A stretch of DNA of 64,000 bases, from NCBI RefSeq assembly GCF_030315685.1, contig NZ_JASXSI010000021.1:1-64000 (forward strand). The letters are read 5' to 3'. Below are positions 24,710 to 32,893 of the stretch, one piece after another. Source of the stretch: Gordonia sp. ABSL11-1 (GTDB taxonomy: Bacteria > Actinomycetota > Actinomycetes > Mycobacteriales > Mycobacteriaceae). How positions within the stretch are numbered: position 1 is the stretch's first letter; each line of letters starts with the position of its first letter. A model generated the notes under the pieces. That model was not told the DNA's origin, did no database searches, and worked only from the letters and a program-made list of their open reading frames with translations. The translations under genes were made by a program, and so were the position numbers.

Positions 24710-25885
24710 TCAGTCCTCCTCGTCGTCGGCGTCGTACTCGAGGTCGACCGCGAGGCGGTAGCCCCGCTTGACCACGGTCTGGATCATCTTGGGGTCGCCG
24801 AGCGCATTGCGCAGGCGCGCGACGGCCACCTCGACGGCGTGCGTGTCCGAGCTGTCACCGGGGAGCGCGGCCAGCAATTCCTGCCTCGACACCACGCGGC
24901 CCGGCGATGCCGCCAGGGCCTTCAGCAGTATCAGACTGGTCGCCGACAACTCGCGCAGATCACCGTCGACCATCACCGCCTGCCCGCGGATCGCGGTGTC
25001 GTGACCGTGAATCCGAAGTTCGTGGCTCCGCCGCGGCAACTCCTCGGTGATCAGTCGCGCGAGTGCGCCCAGCCGGAATCGCTTGGGATAGATGGTCGGG
25101 ATCTGCAACGCCTCGAGCGGTCCCGCGGTCACCGATCCGACACACATCACCGGCACGGTGGTCCGCATCGAGTGCACGAACGCCGACAGCTTGCCGAGTT
25201 CCTTGGCGCGGGTCAGGATCGCTGCGGCGGCGGGTGCACTCGTGAAGGTGATCGCGTCGATGTCGCCGCGCACCACCGCGTGGATCATCCGGTCGATCCG
25301 GTCGACGTCGGGATGCATGTTCCATCGGTAGACGGGCACGGGCAGCACCTGCGCCCCCGCCGCGCGGAGCACGGCGCAGAAGTCCGGCAGTGGCTCCCAT
25401 TCGGTCGTCGCGCCGTGTAACTGGACGGCGATGCGCACACCCTCGACGCCCTCTTCGAGCAGACGATCGAGCACCTCCGACGAGGACTCGCTCTCCGGCG
25501 ACCATTCCTCCCGCAGGCCGGCCGCCCGGATCGCACCCTTGGCCTTGGGCCCACGCGCGATGAGCCGGCTCTTGCCGAGTGCGCCGATGAGCGACTCCGC
25601 GCTGCCCCAGCCGTCGGCGGCCTCGACCCAGCCGCGGAACCCGATGCCGGTCGTCGCGACCATGAGGTCTGGCGGGTCGGCGATGATCGTCTCGGTCACC
25701 TTCTCCAATTCGGTGTCGTCGACGAGCGGGAGGATGCGGATCGTCGGGGCGGCCAGGACCTCCGCGCCGCGCCGGGTCAGCAGGGCGGCGAACTCGTCGG
25801 CCCGGCGGGCGGCGGTGATCCCGATCGTGAATCCCGCCAGGGGCAATGCGTCGGCGTCGTCGGCGGTGTCTCTGCGAGTGCTCAT
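24710..25885 (-). CDS. nnaR: NnaR-type regulator: uroporphyrinogen-III synthase-like domain fused to an OmpR-type DNA-binding domain
   Basis: A 391-residue fusion. Residues about 15-270 form a HemD-like uroporphyrinogen-III synthase fold (GFTIGITAARRADEFAALL at the start). Residues about 285-380 form a winged helix of the OmpR/PhoB C-terminal type (LRELSATSLILLKALAASPG, then VVSRQELLAALPG). The same architecture is seen in Rv0260c and in NnaR of M. smegmatis, which acts with GlnR to activate nitrate and nitrite assimilation. Location between nirD and the chelatase gene fits that role. Whether the N-terminal domain still makes uroporphyrinogen III or only senses a tetrapyrrole is open. The start overlaps the nirD stop in an ATGA. 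Confidence 0.85.
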   Translation of the reverse strand: MSTRRDTADDADALPLAGFTIGITAARRADEFAALLTRRGAEVLAAPTIRILPLVDDTELEKVTETIIADPPDLMVATTGIGFRGWVEAADGWGSAESLIGALGKSRLIARGPKAKGAIRAAGLREEWSPESESSSEVLDRLLEEGVEGVRIAVQLHGATTEWEPLPDFCAVLRAAGAQVLPVPVYRWNMHPDVDRIDRMIHAVVRGDIDAITFTSAPAAAAILTRAKELGKLSAFVHSMRTTVPVMCVGSVTAGPLEALQIPTIYPKRFRLGALARLITEELPRRSHELRIHGHDTAIRGQAVMVDGDLRELSATSLILLKALAASPGRVVSRQELLAALPGDSSDTHAVEVAVARLRNALGDPKMIQTVVKRGYRLAVDLEYDADDEED

Positions 25886-26313
25886 CGGCGCGGGAAGAAC
25901 ACCTCGACCGTGTCGTCGACGATGTGGACCGCGTAGCTCGGCACCGACATCGTCTCGTCGTCGAGACATACTCCGGTGCGCAGCGAGAACACCTGCTTGC
26001 CGAGCGGGCTGGCGACGGTGGGCTCGCCGTCGCGGTCGCCGGTGACCCCACGGGAGAGGACCGCGGCCCGCGCGAACGGGTCGATGTTCCCCACGGCGTA
26101 CACACGGGTGCGCCCGATCACCGCCTCGCGGTCGGTCTCCACCGCGGGGATGCGGAACAGGGCGGCCTGCTCGAAGTCCGGGCCGAGCACTCCGACACCG
26201 CGCCCGACGGCGAGGTCGGCGATCGCGCAGGCTCGCACCCACTCGCCGGGCACCGAGTCCGGGTGGTTCGACTCCGACGGCTGATGGGCCGTGGGCTCAT
26301 GGGCGACGGTCAC
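25882..26313 (-). CDS. nirD: Assimilatory nitrite reductase small subunit NirD
   Basis: A 143-residue Rieske-like small subunit of NADH-dependent nitrite reductase. The NirD fold is recognisable by YAVGNIDPFARAAVLSRG and ASPLGKQVFSLRTGVCLD. The Cys/His cluster ligands of true Rieske proteins are absent, as usual for NirD. It works with NirB in the cytosol to reduce nitrite to ammonium. GTG 26313 overlaps the nirB stop codon (GTGA), and its own stop overlaps the nnaR start, so nirB, nirD and nnaR are translationally chained. Confidence 0.92.
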   Translation of the reverse strand: MTVAHEPTAHQPSESNHPDSVPGEWVRACAIADLAVGRGVGVLGPDFEQAALFRIPAVETDREAVIGRTRVYAVGNIDPFARAAVLSRGVTGDRDGEPTVASPLGKQVFSLRTGVCLDDETMSVPSYAVHIVDDTVEVFFPRR

Positions 26314-28883
26314 GTCGGCACTCCTTCGCGTTCGGTCATGTCGCGGACCATCGTCGGCGACCCTGGACCGCCATCACGTGGCGGCATGGCGGGCATGTCG
26401 AGCAGAACGGGCACCTTGCGGTCGGCGTCGGCGAAACGGATCGTCGGGTCGACCACCTCGGGGGCGTTGACGAACGACACGAAGCGCTTGAGCTTCTCCT
26501 CGTCCTCGAGCACGGCGGCCCACTCGTCGCGGTAACCGTCGACGTGACGACCCATCGCTGCTTCCAGCTCGGTGGCCAGTCCCAGGCTGTCATCGCAGAC
26601 CACCGCACGCAGATGATCCAGTCCACCCTCGAGCGAGTCCAGCCACGGGGCCGTGCGCTGTAGCCGATCGGCGGTGCGGATGTAGAACATCAGGTACCGA
26701 TCAATGTAGGCGACCAGCGTCGCGTCATCCACTCCGCTGGCCAGCAGTTGGGCGTGCTTGGGGCTCTGGCCGCCGTTGCCGGCGACATAGAGGTTCCAGC
26801 CGTGCTCGGTCGCGATGACACCGACGTCCTTGCCCCGGGCCTCCGCGCACTCGCGGGCGCACCCGGAGACACCGAACTTGAGTTTGTGCGGTGACCGGAG
26901 ACCGCGATAGCGCTTCTCGAGGGAGACGGCCATGCCCACCGAGTCCTGCACCCCGTACCGGCACCACGTCGATCCGACGCAGCTCTTCACGGTCCGCAGA
27001 CTCTTGCCGTAAGCGTGACCCGACTCCATCCCCGCATCGACCAGACGTCGCCAGATCTCCGGGAGCTGGTCCACGCGGGCACCGAACAGGTCGATCCGCT
27101 GTCCGCCGGTGATCTTGGTGTAGAGATCGAAGTCACGGGCGATCTCGCCGATGACGATCAGTTGTTCCGGGGTGACCTCGCCGCCCGGCATGCGCGGGAC
27201 CACCGAGTACGATCCGTTCTTCTGCATGTTCGCCAGGAAATGGTCGTTGGTGTCCTGCAGAGCCGCCTGCTCCCCATCGAGGATGTGATCGCTCGACGTC
27301 GACGCCAGGATCGAGGCGACCGTCGGCTTGCAGATCTCGCAGCCCTGCCCCGTCCCGTACCGGTCGACGAGCTCGGAGAAGGTCCGGATACCGGTCACCG
27401 AGACGATCTCGAACAGCTCCCGCCGGGACTGCTCGAAGTGCGCGCACAGCGACTTCGACAGCTCCACGCCGGAGGCCTCGAGCAGCGACTTGATGCTCGG
27501 CACGCACCCGCCGCAGGTGGTACCCGCGGTCGTGCAGCCCTTGATCGCTGCGATGTCGCAGGCACCCTCGGCGATGGCCGAGCAGATCGTGCCCTTGGAA
27601 ACACCGTTGCAGGAACAGATCTCGGCGTCATCGGGCAGGGCGTCGAGTCCGACGGCAGGGCCACCGGCGGGAGCGATCAGCGCGGCCGGATCGCCGGGGA
27701 TCTCGCGCCCCACCATCGGCTTGAGCATCGCGTACGCGGACGCGTCGCCGACGAGGATGCCGCCGAGCAGGGTCGTCGCGTCATCGGAGACGACCACCTT
27801 CGCATACTTGCCCGCCACCGGGTCGTGGTACACGATCTCCAGGGCGTTCTCGGTGGTCGCCATCGCGTCACCGAAACTCGCCACGTCGACACCGAGGAGT
27901 TTCAGCTTGGTCGACATGTCCGCGCCCGGGAACGTCGACTGCTCGCCCAGCAGCTGGTCGGCGACCACCTCCGCCGTGCTGTACCCCGGTGCCACGAGTC
28001 CGTAGCAGCGGCCTTCCACCGCTGCCACCTCGCCGATCGCATAGATGTCGGGATCGTCGGTGCGGCAGCTGGTGTCGACGAGCACACCACCGCGCTCCCC
28101 GACACCGAGTCCGGCGTCGCGGGCGAGCTGGTCGCGCGGCCGTACACCGGCGGAGAACACCACGAGCGCGGCGTCGATGGTCGAGTCGTCGGTGAGGGTG
28201 ACGGTGAGTCCGCCGTTCTCGTTGTCGGCGATGTCGGCGGTCCCGACCCCGGTGTGGACGGTCAGACCGAGATCGGTGACCAGATTCTTCAGGACCGCGC
28301 CGCCGCCGTCGTCGACCTGCATCGGCATCAGTCGCGGCGCGAACTCGACGACATGCGGCGTCATGCCCATCAGCTTCAGCGCGTTGGCGGCCTCCAGACC
28401 CAGCAGACCACCGCCGACGACGACACCGGGTGCTCCCGGACCGGCCGCATCCGCCGTCGCCCGGATCGCGTCGAGGTCGTCGAGGGTGCGGTACACGAAA
28501 CACTTGGCATTGTCGTGGCCCGGCACCGGCGGGACGAACGCGTAGGACCCGGTCGCCAGGACGAGTGCGTCATAGGCGATCTCTCGACCGCCGGACGTCA
28601 CGACCCGGCGACCGTCGCGATCCACGTCGCTGACGGTCTCCCCCGGATGGGTGACGACCCGGGTGTCGCCGTCGTAGGTGTTTCCGTCCAGTGCCAGCGA
28701 ATCACGCTGCCACGAACCGACATACGAGGACAGACCGACACGGTCGTAGGCGGGGTCGACCTCCTCGGAGACGACCTCGATCCGCCAGGTCCCGTCGGTG
28801 TCACGGTTGCGTAGCGTCTGCACGAAACGGTGACCCACCATGCCGTGGCCGGCCACGACGACTGTCTTGGATTCGCTGGTCAC
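26310..28883 (-). CDS. nirB: Assimilatory NADH-dependent nitrite reductase large subunit NirB
   Basis: An 857-residue flavo-siroheme protein. The N-terminal FAD domain has VVVAGHGMVGHRFV, and the NADH domain has VVVGGGLLGLEAANAL. A BFD-like [2Fe-2S] region follows with CSCNGVSKGTICSAI and CTTAGTTCGGC. The C-terminal sulfite/nitrite reductase half carries the siroheme-[4Fe-4S] cysteines in CVGSTWCRYG and GVSGCARECAEA. It reduces nitrite to ammonium. GTG 28883 is selected because AGGAG lies eight bases upstream and the FAD loop then begins at about residue 8. The reading frame stays open for another 108 codons upstream but overlaps narK. It follows narK by 32 bp. Confidence 0.95.
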   Translation of the reverse strand: MTSESKTVVVAGHGMVGHRFVQTLRNRDTDGTWRIEVVSEEVDPAYDRVGLSSYVGSWQRDSLALDGNTYDGDTRVVTHPGETVSDVDRDGRRVVTSGGREIAYDALVLATGSYAFVPPVPGHDNAKCFVYRTLDDLDAIRATADAAGPGAPGVVVGGGLLGLEAANALKLMGMTPHVVEFAPRLMPMQVDDGGGAVLKNLVTDLGLTVHTGVGTADIADNENGGLTVTLTDDSTIDAALVVFSAGVRPRDQLARDAGLGVGERGGVLVDTSCRTDDPDIYAIGEVAAVEGRCYGLVAPGYSTAEVVADQLLGEQSTFPGADMSTKLKLLGVDVASFGDAMATTENALEIVYHDPVAGKYAKVVVSDDATTLLGGILVGDASAYAMLKPMVGREIPGDPAALIAPAGGPAVGLDALPDDAEICSCNGVSKGTICSAIAEGACDIAAIKGCTTAGTTCGGCVPSIKSLLEASGVELSKSLCAHFEQSRRELFEIVSVTGIRTFSELVDRYGTGQGCEICKPTVASILASTSSDHILDGEQAALQDTNDHFLANMQKNGSYSVVPRMPGGEVTPEQLIVIGEIARDFDLYTKITGGQRIDLFGARVDQLPEIWRRLVDAGMESGHAYGKSLRTVKSCVGSTWCRYGVQDSVGMAVSLEKRYRGLRSPHKLKFGVSGCARECAEARGKDVGVIATEHGWNLYVAGNGGQSPKHAQLLASGVDDATLVAYIDRYLMFYIRTADRLQRTAPWLDSLEGGLDHLRAVVCDDSLGLATELEAAMGRHVDGYRDEWAAVLEDEEKLKRFVSFVNAPEVVDPTIRFADADRKVPVLLDMPAMPPRDGGPGSPTMVRDMTEREGVPT

Positions 28884-28915
28884 TGGGAGGACTCCTCGAT
28901 CGATGTCTTTCTCGG

Positions 28916-30388
28916 TCAGGCCATGGCCTTGTCGGGGGCACCCGGATCGGCGGCGGGCCGATCCCCCTCCGACGGCGCTGCGACCTGCAGGTCGGTGGTC
29001 TCGCTGATCACGATCGGGCGGCGTGCATAGAACCACCAGGTGACCGCGGCGGCCAGCACGTAAAAGCCCATGAAAATCCAGAAGGCAAGCGTCGCCGACT
29101 GATTCGACTTGTAGCTGGCCCGCAGGACCAGGTTGATCCCGACGCCGCCGAGTCCACCGGCCGCCCCGGCGATGCCGATCAGTGCACCCGACATGCTGCG
29201 CGACCACTTGACGCGGCCCAGTCCATTGAGTCCGGACATGGTGTGCGACTTGTGCTCCCAGATCGTGGGGATGATCTTGTAGACCGAGCCGTTGGCCAGT
29301 CCGGACAGCAGGAACAGCAGGATGAAGCCGACGATGAACGCGGCGAGCACACCGCCGGTGATGACCTTGCCATTGGCGTCGGCCACGGAACCGGCGACCA
29401 CCAGGATCGCCGCCGACAGCGTCATGGCGATGAACGTCCAGAAGGTGACCTTGCCGCCACCGACGCGGTCAGCCAGCTTGCCGCCGTACGGCCGGATCAC
29501 CGAGCCGAGCAACGGTCCGATCCAGGCGATCTGCGCCGCGGCGAGCGCTGGCTTCGCGGCGCCGGCCGAGGTGAAGCTGATGTTGAGGACCTGACTGAAC
29601 GCGAAACCGAACCCGATGAACGACCCGAACGTGCCGACGTAGAGCAGGCAGATCAGCCAGGTGTCGCGGTACTTGAGGCAGTCGAGCATCGCACGGCCGC
29701 TGGCGGTCTGGTGGTCGAGGTTGTCCATGTAGAGCGCGGCACCGATACCCGCCACGGCCAGCGCGACGAGGTAGACCGCACAGACGATCTCGGGCTGGTC
29801 GGAGGCGAGCCAGATCACCAGCAGACCGATCAGCTGGATCACCGGCACACCGATGTTGCCACCGCCGGCGTTCAGGCCGAGGGCCCAGCCCTTGAGGCGC
29901 TGCGGATAGAAGGCGTTGATGTTGGTCATCGACGAGGCGAAGTTGCCGCCGCCGAAGCCGGTGATCGCCGCGACCGCGAGAAACCATCCGAATCCGAACT
30001 CGCCGGGGTTCATCATCAGCATCATGGTCAGTCCGGTCGGGATCAGCAGCACGATGGCACTGAAGATGGCCCAGTTACGGCCGCCGAATCGCGCGGTGGC
30101 CTGAGTGTAGGGAATCCGCAGGCACGACCCGACGAGAGTCGCGGTGGCGGCGATGACGAACTTCTGATCGAGGCTGATGCCGTACTCGGGACCCATGAAC
30201 AGGGCCATCACCGAGAACAGCGACCAGATCGAGAACCCGACGTGCTCGCAGATCACCGACCAGACGAGATTTCGCTTGGCGATGTCGGCGTTGCCGGCGT
30301 CCCAGGCCTTGCGGTCCTCGGGGTCCCAGTCGGTGATGGTGTGGTCGCGCGAGAGCGCGGTCCGCACGGATGCGGGCAGTACAGGCAT
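28916..30388 (-). CDS. narK: NarK-type nitrate/nitrite transporter
   Basis: A 490-residue major facilitator with twelve predicted helices and both nitrate-signature segments: GFGGGNFASSMTNINAFYP in helix 5 and GSVYKIIPTIW in the second half. The 45-residue N-terminus before helix 1 carries WDPEDRKAWDAG, typical of actinobacterial NarK proteins. It imports nitrate or exchanges nitrate and nitrite. No nitrate reductase gene is in the window, so nitrate must be reduced by an enzyme encoded elsewhere. It is the first gene of the operon, preceded by a 171-bp gap with a GlnR-like site and two inverted repeats. Confidence 0.94.
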   Translation of the reverse strand: MPVLPASVRTALSRDHTITDWDPEDRKAWDAGNADIAKRNLVWSVICEHVGFSIWSLFSVMALFMGPEYGISLDQKFVIAATATLVGSCLRIPYTQATARFGGRNWAIFSAIVLLIPTGLTMMLMMNPGEFGFGWFLAVAAITGFGGGNFASSMTNINAFYPQRLKGWALGLNAGGGNIGVPVIQLIGLLVIWLASDQPEIVCAVYLVALAVAGIGAALYMDNLDHQTASGRAMLDCLKYRDTWLICLLYVGTFGSFIGFGFAFSQVLNISFTSAGAAKPALAAAQIAWIGPLLGSVIRPYGGKLADRVGGGKVTFWTFIAMTLSAAILVVAGSVADANGKVITGGVLAAFIVGFILLFLLSGLANGSVYKIIPTIWEHKSHTMSGLNGLGRVKWSRSMSGALIGIAGAAGGLGGVGINLVLRASYKSNQSATLAFWIFMGFYVLAAAVTWWFYARRPIVISETTDLQVAAPSEGDRPAADPGAPDKAMA

Positions 30389-30402
30389 GGGCCATCCAAT
30401 CG

Positions 30403-30451
30403 GTTGATGAGCTGGTTGGCCGACGACGGTGTCGGACGATTGCTCATCAAC
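30403..30451 (-). promoter_or_regulatory. Extended hairpin in the narK leader
   Basis: GTTGATGAGC and GCTCATCAAC form a perfect 10-bp outer stem. An inner 5-bp stem (CCGAC/GTCGG) lies in its loop. The structure ends 15 bases before the narK start codon, within reach of the ribosome. Confidence 0.5.
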
Positions 30452-30484
30452 GTAGGGAGCCTGTGTTGCCGGGATTTTCCCTCG

Positions 30485-30502
30485 CGTGACCGAAGAGTCA
30501 CG
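30485..30502. promoter_or_regulatory. GlnR-like operator upstream of narK
   Basis: CGTGAC, six bases, GTCACG. Read as GTGAC-N6-GTCAC it satisfies the AC-N9-AC spacing of actinobacterial GlnR boxes. It is about 100 bp upstream of narK, the head of a nitrogen-assimilation operon known to be GlnR-dependent in mycobacteria. Confidence 0.5.
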
Positions 30503-30517
30503 TTGTGCTCACATCCG

Positions 30518-30533
30518 TCACAGAACCCTGTGA
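30518..30533. promoter_or_regulatory. Perfect inverted repeat TCACAG-AACC-CTGTGA
   Basis: A 16-bp perfect palindrome with a four-base centre lies between narK and the end of the TIGR02569 gene, 15 bp upstream of the GlnR-like site. Candidate binding site for NnaR or another regulator; a weak terminator for the upstream gene is the alternative. Confidence 0.4.
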
Positions 30534-30559
30534 GAAGAACTCGGAGCGTTGACCTGCGG

Positions 30560-31414
30560 CTAGAGCATCAGACGCACGAGGTCGACGACCCGGTTGAGAC
30601 CAGGCAGGGCGCCGGAGGTGGCCCGCGGATGCAAGGCGTGCACCGCGAGTCGGAACATCGTGGCGCGCAGCATCATCTGGGGCCACTCCGGCTGATCGGC
30701 CCAGCGTTGCACGAGATCGTCGTCGGCGCCACCCCAGGCCAGCGAGTCGACGACGACGACAGCGGCCGCCCACGACGCAGGTCGCCAGTACGGCACGATG
30801 TCGGTGATCCCAGGCGCCGCCGCACCGGCGAACAGCACGGTGCCGAACAGATCGCCGTGCACGACCTGCGACGGCAGATCGACGTTCTTCCGCAGGGTCG
30901 CAAGGGTTTTCAGCATCTGCACACTTGCGACCCCGTCCGGCGACGTCGGCTCACCCATCCCTGCGGCGCGCGCAGTCCGCAGCGGGACGTCCTCCCACGC
31001 GGCACGGTCGGCGGCGGTGAACACGTCGACATCGGTGTGCGGCGGGGCCGGCGACTGCAGGAGAAAACGCGGACGCTCGAGCGACGATGTCGCGGCATGC
31101 AGACGATCGGCGACCAGCACGACCTCGTCGTGGCGTGGTTCGGGCGTACCGGCGATGTAGGTGTCGGCACGCCAGCCGGACACCACGTAGCGCCCGTCGG
31201 TCGCACGGAACGGTCGGGCCACCCGCAGACCCTCGACGTACAACGACTCACGGACCGACGCCGACCACGCGGCCCGCGCGTGATCCGGGACCAGGGAGAG
31301 CACGACCTCACCGACACGCCATCCGCCGATCCAGGAGTCACCCATCGGGATCGGTGGGTGCGCGGTCAGCCCGAACGTGTTCACCACGTGGTCGGGCGGC
31401 TCGACGGTCTTCAC
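30560..31414 (-). CDS. TIGR02569 family protein (aminoglycoside-phosphotransferase-like fold)
   Basis: A 284-residue protein corresponding to Rv3205c. It has a remote aminoglycoside phosphotransferase/kinase-like fold: a conserved N-terminal PPDHVVNTFGL, then QVVHGDLFGTVLF, which resembles the catalytic HGD loop but lacks the following Asn of active phosphotransferases. WGGADDDLVQRWAD follows. Its function in mycobacteria is unknown. GTG 31414 starts VKTVEPPDHVV; a longer frame upstream would run into the divergent sigma gene. It resumes the conserved backbone after the nitrate module and is divergent from the ECF sigma factor gene. Confidence 0.82.
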   Translation of the reverse strand: MKTVEPPDHVVNTFGLTAHPPIPMGDSWIGGWRVGEVVLSLVPDHARAAWSASVRESLYVEGLRVARPFRATDGRYVVSGWRADTYIAGTPEPRHDEVVLVADRLHAATSSLERPRFLLQSPAPPHTDVDVFTAADRAAWEDVPLRTARAAGMGEPTSPDGVASVQMLKTLATLRKNVDLPSQVVHGDLFGTVLFAGAAAPGITDIVPYWRPASWAAAVVVVDSLAWGGADDDLVQRWADQPEWPQMMLRATMFRLAVHALHPRATSGALPGLNRVVDLVRLML

Positions 31415-31486
31415 ACCTGCAGAGATTACCGAGCGTTGCAGGCCAAACCCGGCAGCGACTCGGCAGCGTGGCCGAACACGACGCCT

Positions 31487-31510
31487 CGACTGTGACCCAT
31501 CCCACAGTCG
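31487..31510. promoter_or_regulatory. Inverted repeat before the ECF41 sigma gene
   Basis: CGACTGTG, eight bases, CACAGTCG: a perfect 8-bp inverted repeat 40 bp upstream of the sigma factor start, in the divergent gap with the TIGR02569 gene. Possibly an operator or the upstream part of an autoregulated promoter. Confidence 0.4.
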
Positions 31511-31550
31511 ATATCCGTCACGGACGCGGCACCTGCGGTGTCCTTGGTAT

Positions 31551-32453
31551 GTGATCGCCGACGACGACGTGTTCACCGACCTCCGGCCCCTGCTGTTCAC
31601 GGTGGCCTACGACCTGCTCGGATCGGCGGTCGACGCCGACGACATCCTGCAGGACTGCTATCTCCGGTGGCGACACCGGCCGGACGGAGACGTCGACGAT
31701 CCGCGGGCCTATCTCGTCACCACCGTGAGCCGCGCCTGCCTCAATCACCTGCGGACCGTCCGCCGTCGCCGCGAGACCTATGTGGGCAACTGGCTCCCGG
31801 AGCCGATCCGGACCACCGAGGACGCCAGTCGCGATGCCGTGCTCGCCGACTCGGTGTCCATCGCGATGCTCCTGGTGCTGGAGACACTGTCCCCGGTCGA
31901 ACGGGCCGTCTTCGTCCTCCACGACGTGTTCGGGTATCCGCACGCCGAGATCGCCGCGATGATCCGCAGATCCGAACCGGCGGTCCGGCAGATCGCACAT
32001 CGGGCCCGACAGCACGTGCAGGCACGTCGACCCGCCACGGACGACGAGCGGCCGCGGCGGGAACCGGCCGGCGCAGAGCTCGTCGCGGAGTTCCTCCACG
32101 CCGCACACACCGGTGACGTCGACGCACTGCTCAGACTGCTGGCGCCCGACGTCGTGCAGATCTCCGACGGCGGCGGACGGGTCCACGCCGCCCGGCATCC
32201 GATCACCGGCGCCCACAAGGTCGCCACATTCGCGATGGGCCTGGCCCGGTCGGCGATGTCCGGTGCGCGGGTGGAACTGTGCACCGTCAACGGCGCGTCG
32301 GCCGCGATCTTCACGCTGCACGGAAGCCTCGACTCGGTGGCCGTCTTCGAGGCCGAGCACGGTCGGATCAGCAGGTTCTACGCGATCCGTAACCCCGACA
32401 AACTCACCGCGGTCGACAAACCCCGTCGGCTCGATCGAGGAAGGAATGAGTGA
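31551..32453 (+). CDS. ECF41-type (SigJ-like) sigma factor with C-terminal SnoaL-like domain
   Basis: A 300-residue extracytoplasmic-function sigma factor. Region 2 (LLFTVAYDLLGSAVDADDIL) is followed by NWLPEP, the usual linker, and region 4 (LSPVERAVFVLHDVFGYPHA). The C-terminal 100 residues are a SnoaL/NTF2-like extension carrying the DGGGRVHAARHPITG segment with the ECF41 hallmark DGGG at about 206-209. In this group the extension acts as a built-in modulator instead of a separate anti-sigma factor, and none is encoded here. Start is GTG 31551. It overlaps the SRPBCC gene by one base. The pair is inserted between the orthologues of Rv3205c and Rv3206c. Confidence 0.88.
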   Translation: MIADDDVFTDLRPLLFTVAYDLLGSAVDADDILQDCYLRWRHRPDGDVDDPRAYLVTTVSRACLNHLRTVRRRRETYVGNWLPEPIRTTEDASRDAVLADSVSIAMLLVLETLSPVERAVFVLHDVFGYPHAEIAAMIRRSEPAVRQIAHRARQHVQARRPATDDERPRREPAGAELVAEFLHAAHTGDVDALLRLLAPDVVQISDGGGRVHAARHPITGAHKVATFAMGLARSAMSGARVELCTVNGASAAIFTLHGSLDSVAVFEAEHGRISRFYAIRNPDKLTAVDKPRRLDRGRNE

Positions 32454-32893
32454 TGGAGACAGTCACGGTGGAACGCCGTATCGACGCCTCAAGGGAGTCG
32501 GTGTTCGCGTGGATCAGCAACGCCCACAATTACACCCGGACGCCGCTGGTCGTTTCCGAGAGGCTGCGGACGCCGGGTCGCGAGGCCCCGTACGGTACCG
32601 GCGCGGTCCGGGTGCTGATCTGGATGGTCGGGTGGTTCGCCGAACGGATCACTGCCTACGACCCGCCATATGCGTTCGACTACCACGTGTTCCGGAGCAT
32701 CCCGCCCTCGCGTCATGAGGCAGGCCGCGTGACCGTCGACGACATCGACGGTCACGCCCACGTCGTGTGGACCACGACGTTCGAGGTGGCAATCCCGCTG
32801 GTGGGACGCGCGATCACGCGGTGGATCGCACAACCACTGATGGCCTACGCGTTCGGCCGCGTGCTCGACCGCGCGGCCGACGAACTTCAGTAG
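32453..32893 (+). CDS. SRPBCC (START-like) family protein, ECF41 partner
   Basis: A 146-residue helix-grip-fold protein: VTVERRIDASRESVFAWISN opens the SRPBCC domain and VVWTTTFEVAIPLVG forms the late strands. A C-terminal helix (YAFGRVLDRAADELQ) closes the ligand cavity. Such proteins bind hydrophobic ligands or act as cyclases. Translation starts inside the sigma factor's stop codon, with AGGAAGG upstream, so it is co-expressed with the sigma factor. ECF41 genes usually neighbour a carboxymuconolactone decarboxylase or small oxidoreductase, so this partner is less common. Its end overlaps the convergent moeZ gene by seven bases. Confidence 0.8.
   Translation: METVTVERRIDASRESVFAWISNAHNYTRTPLVVSERLRTPGREAPYGTGAVRVLIWMVGWFAERITAYDPPYAFDYHVFRSIPPSRHEAGRVTVDDIDGHAHVVWTTTFEVAIPLVGRAITRWIAQPLMAYAFGRVLDRAADELQ

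Noticed and set aside
26310..29207. Extended nirB frame starting at 29207
   Set aside because: It would overlap the narK end by almost 300 bp; GTG 28883 has a proper ribosome-binding site directly before the FAD-binding motif.
28691..31495. Plus-strand open frame of 934 codons opposite narK
   Set aside because: Opposite strand of narK and the TIGR02569 gene; low-complexity composition and no recognisable domain.
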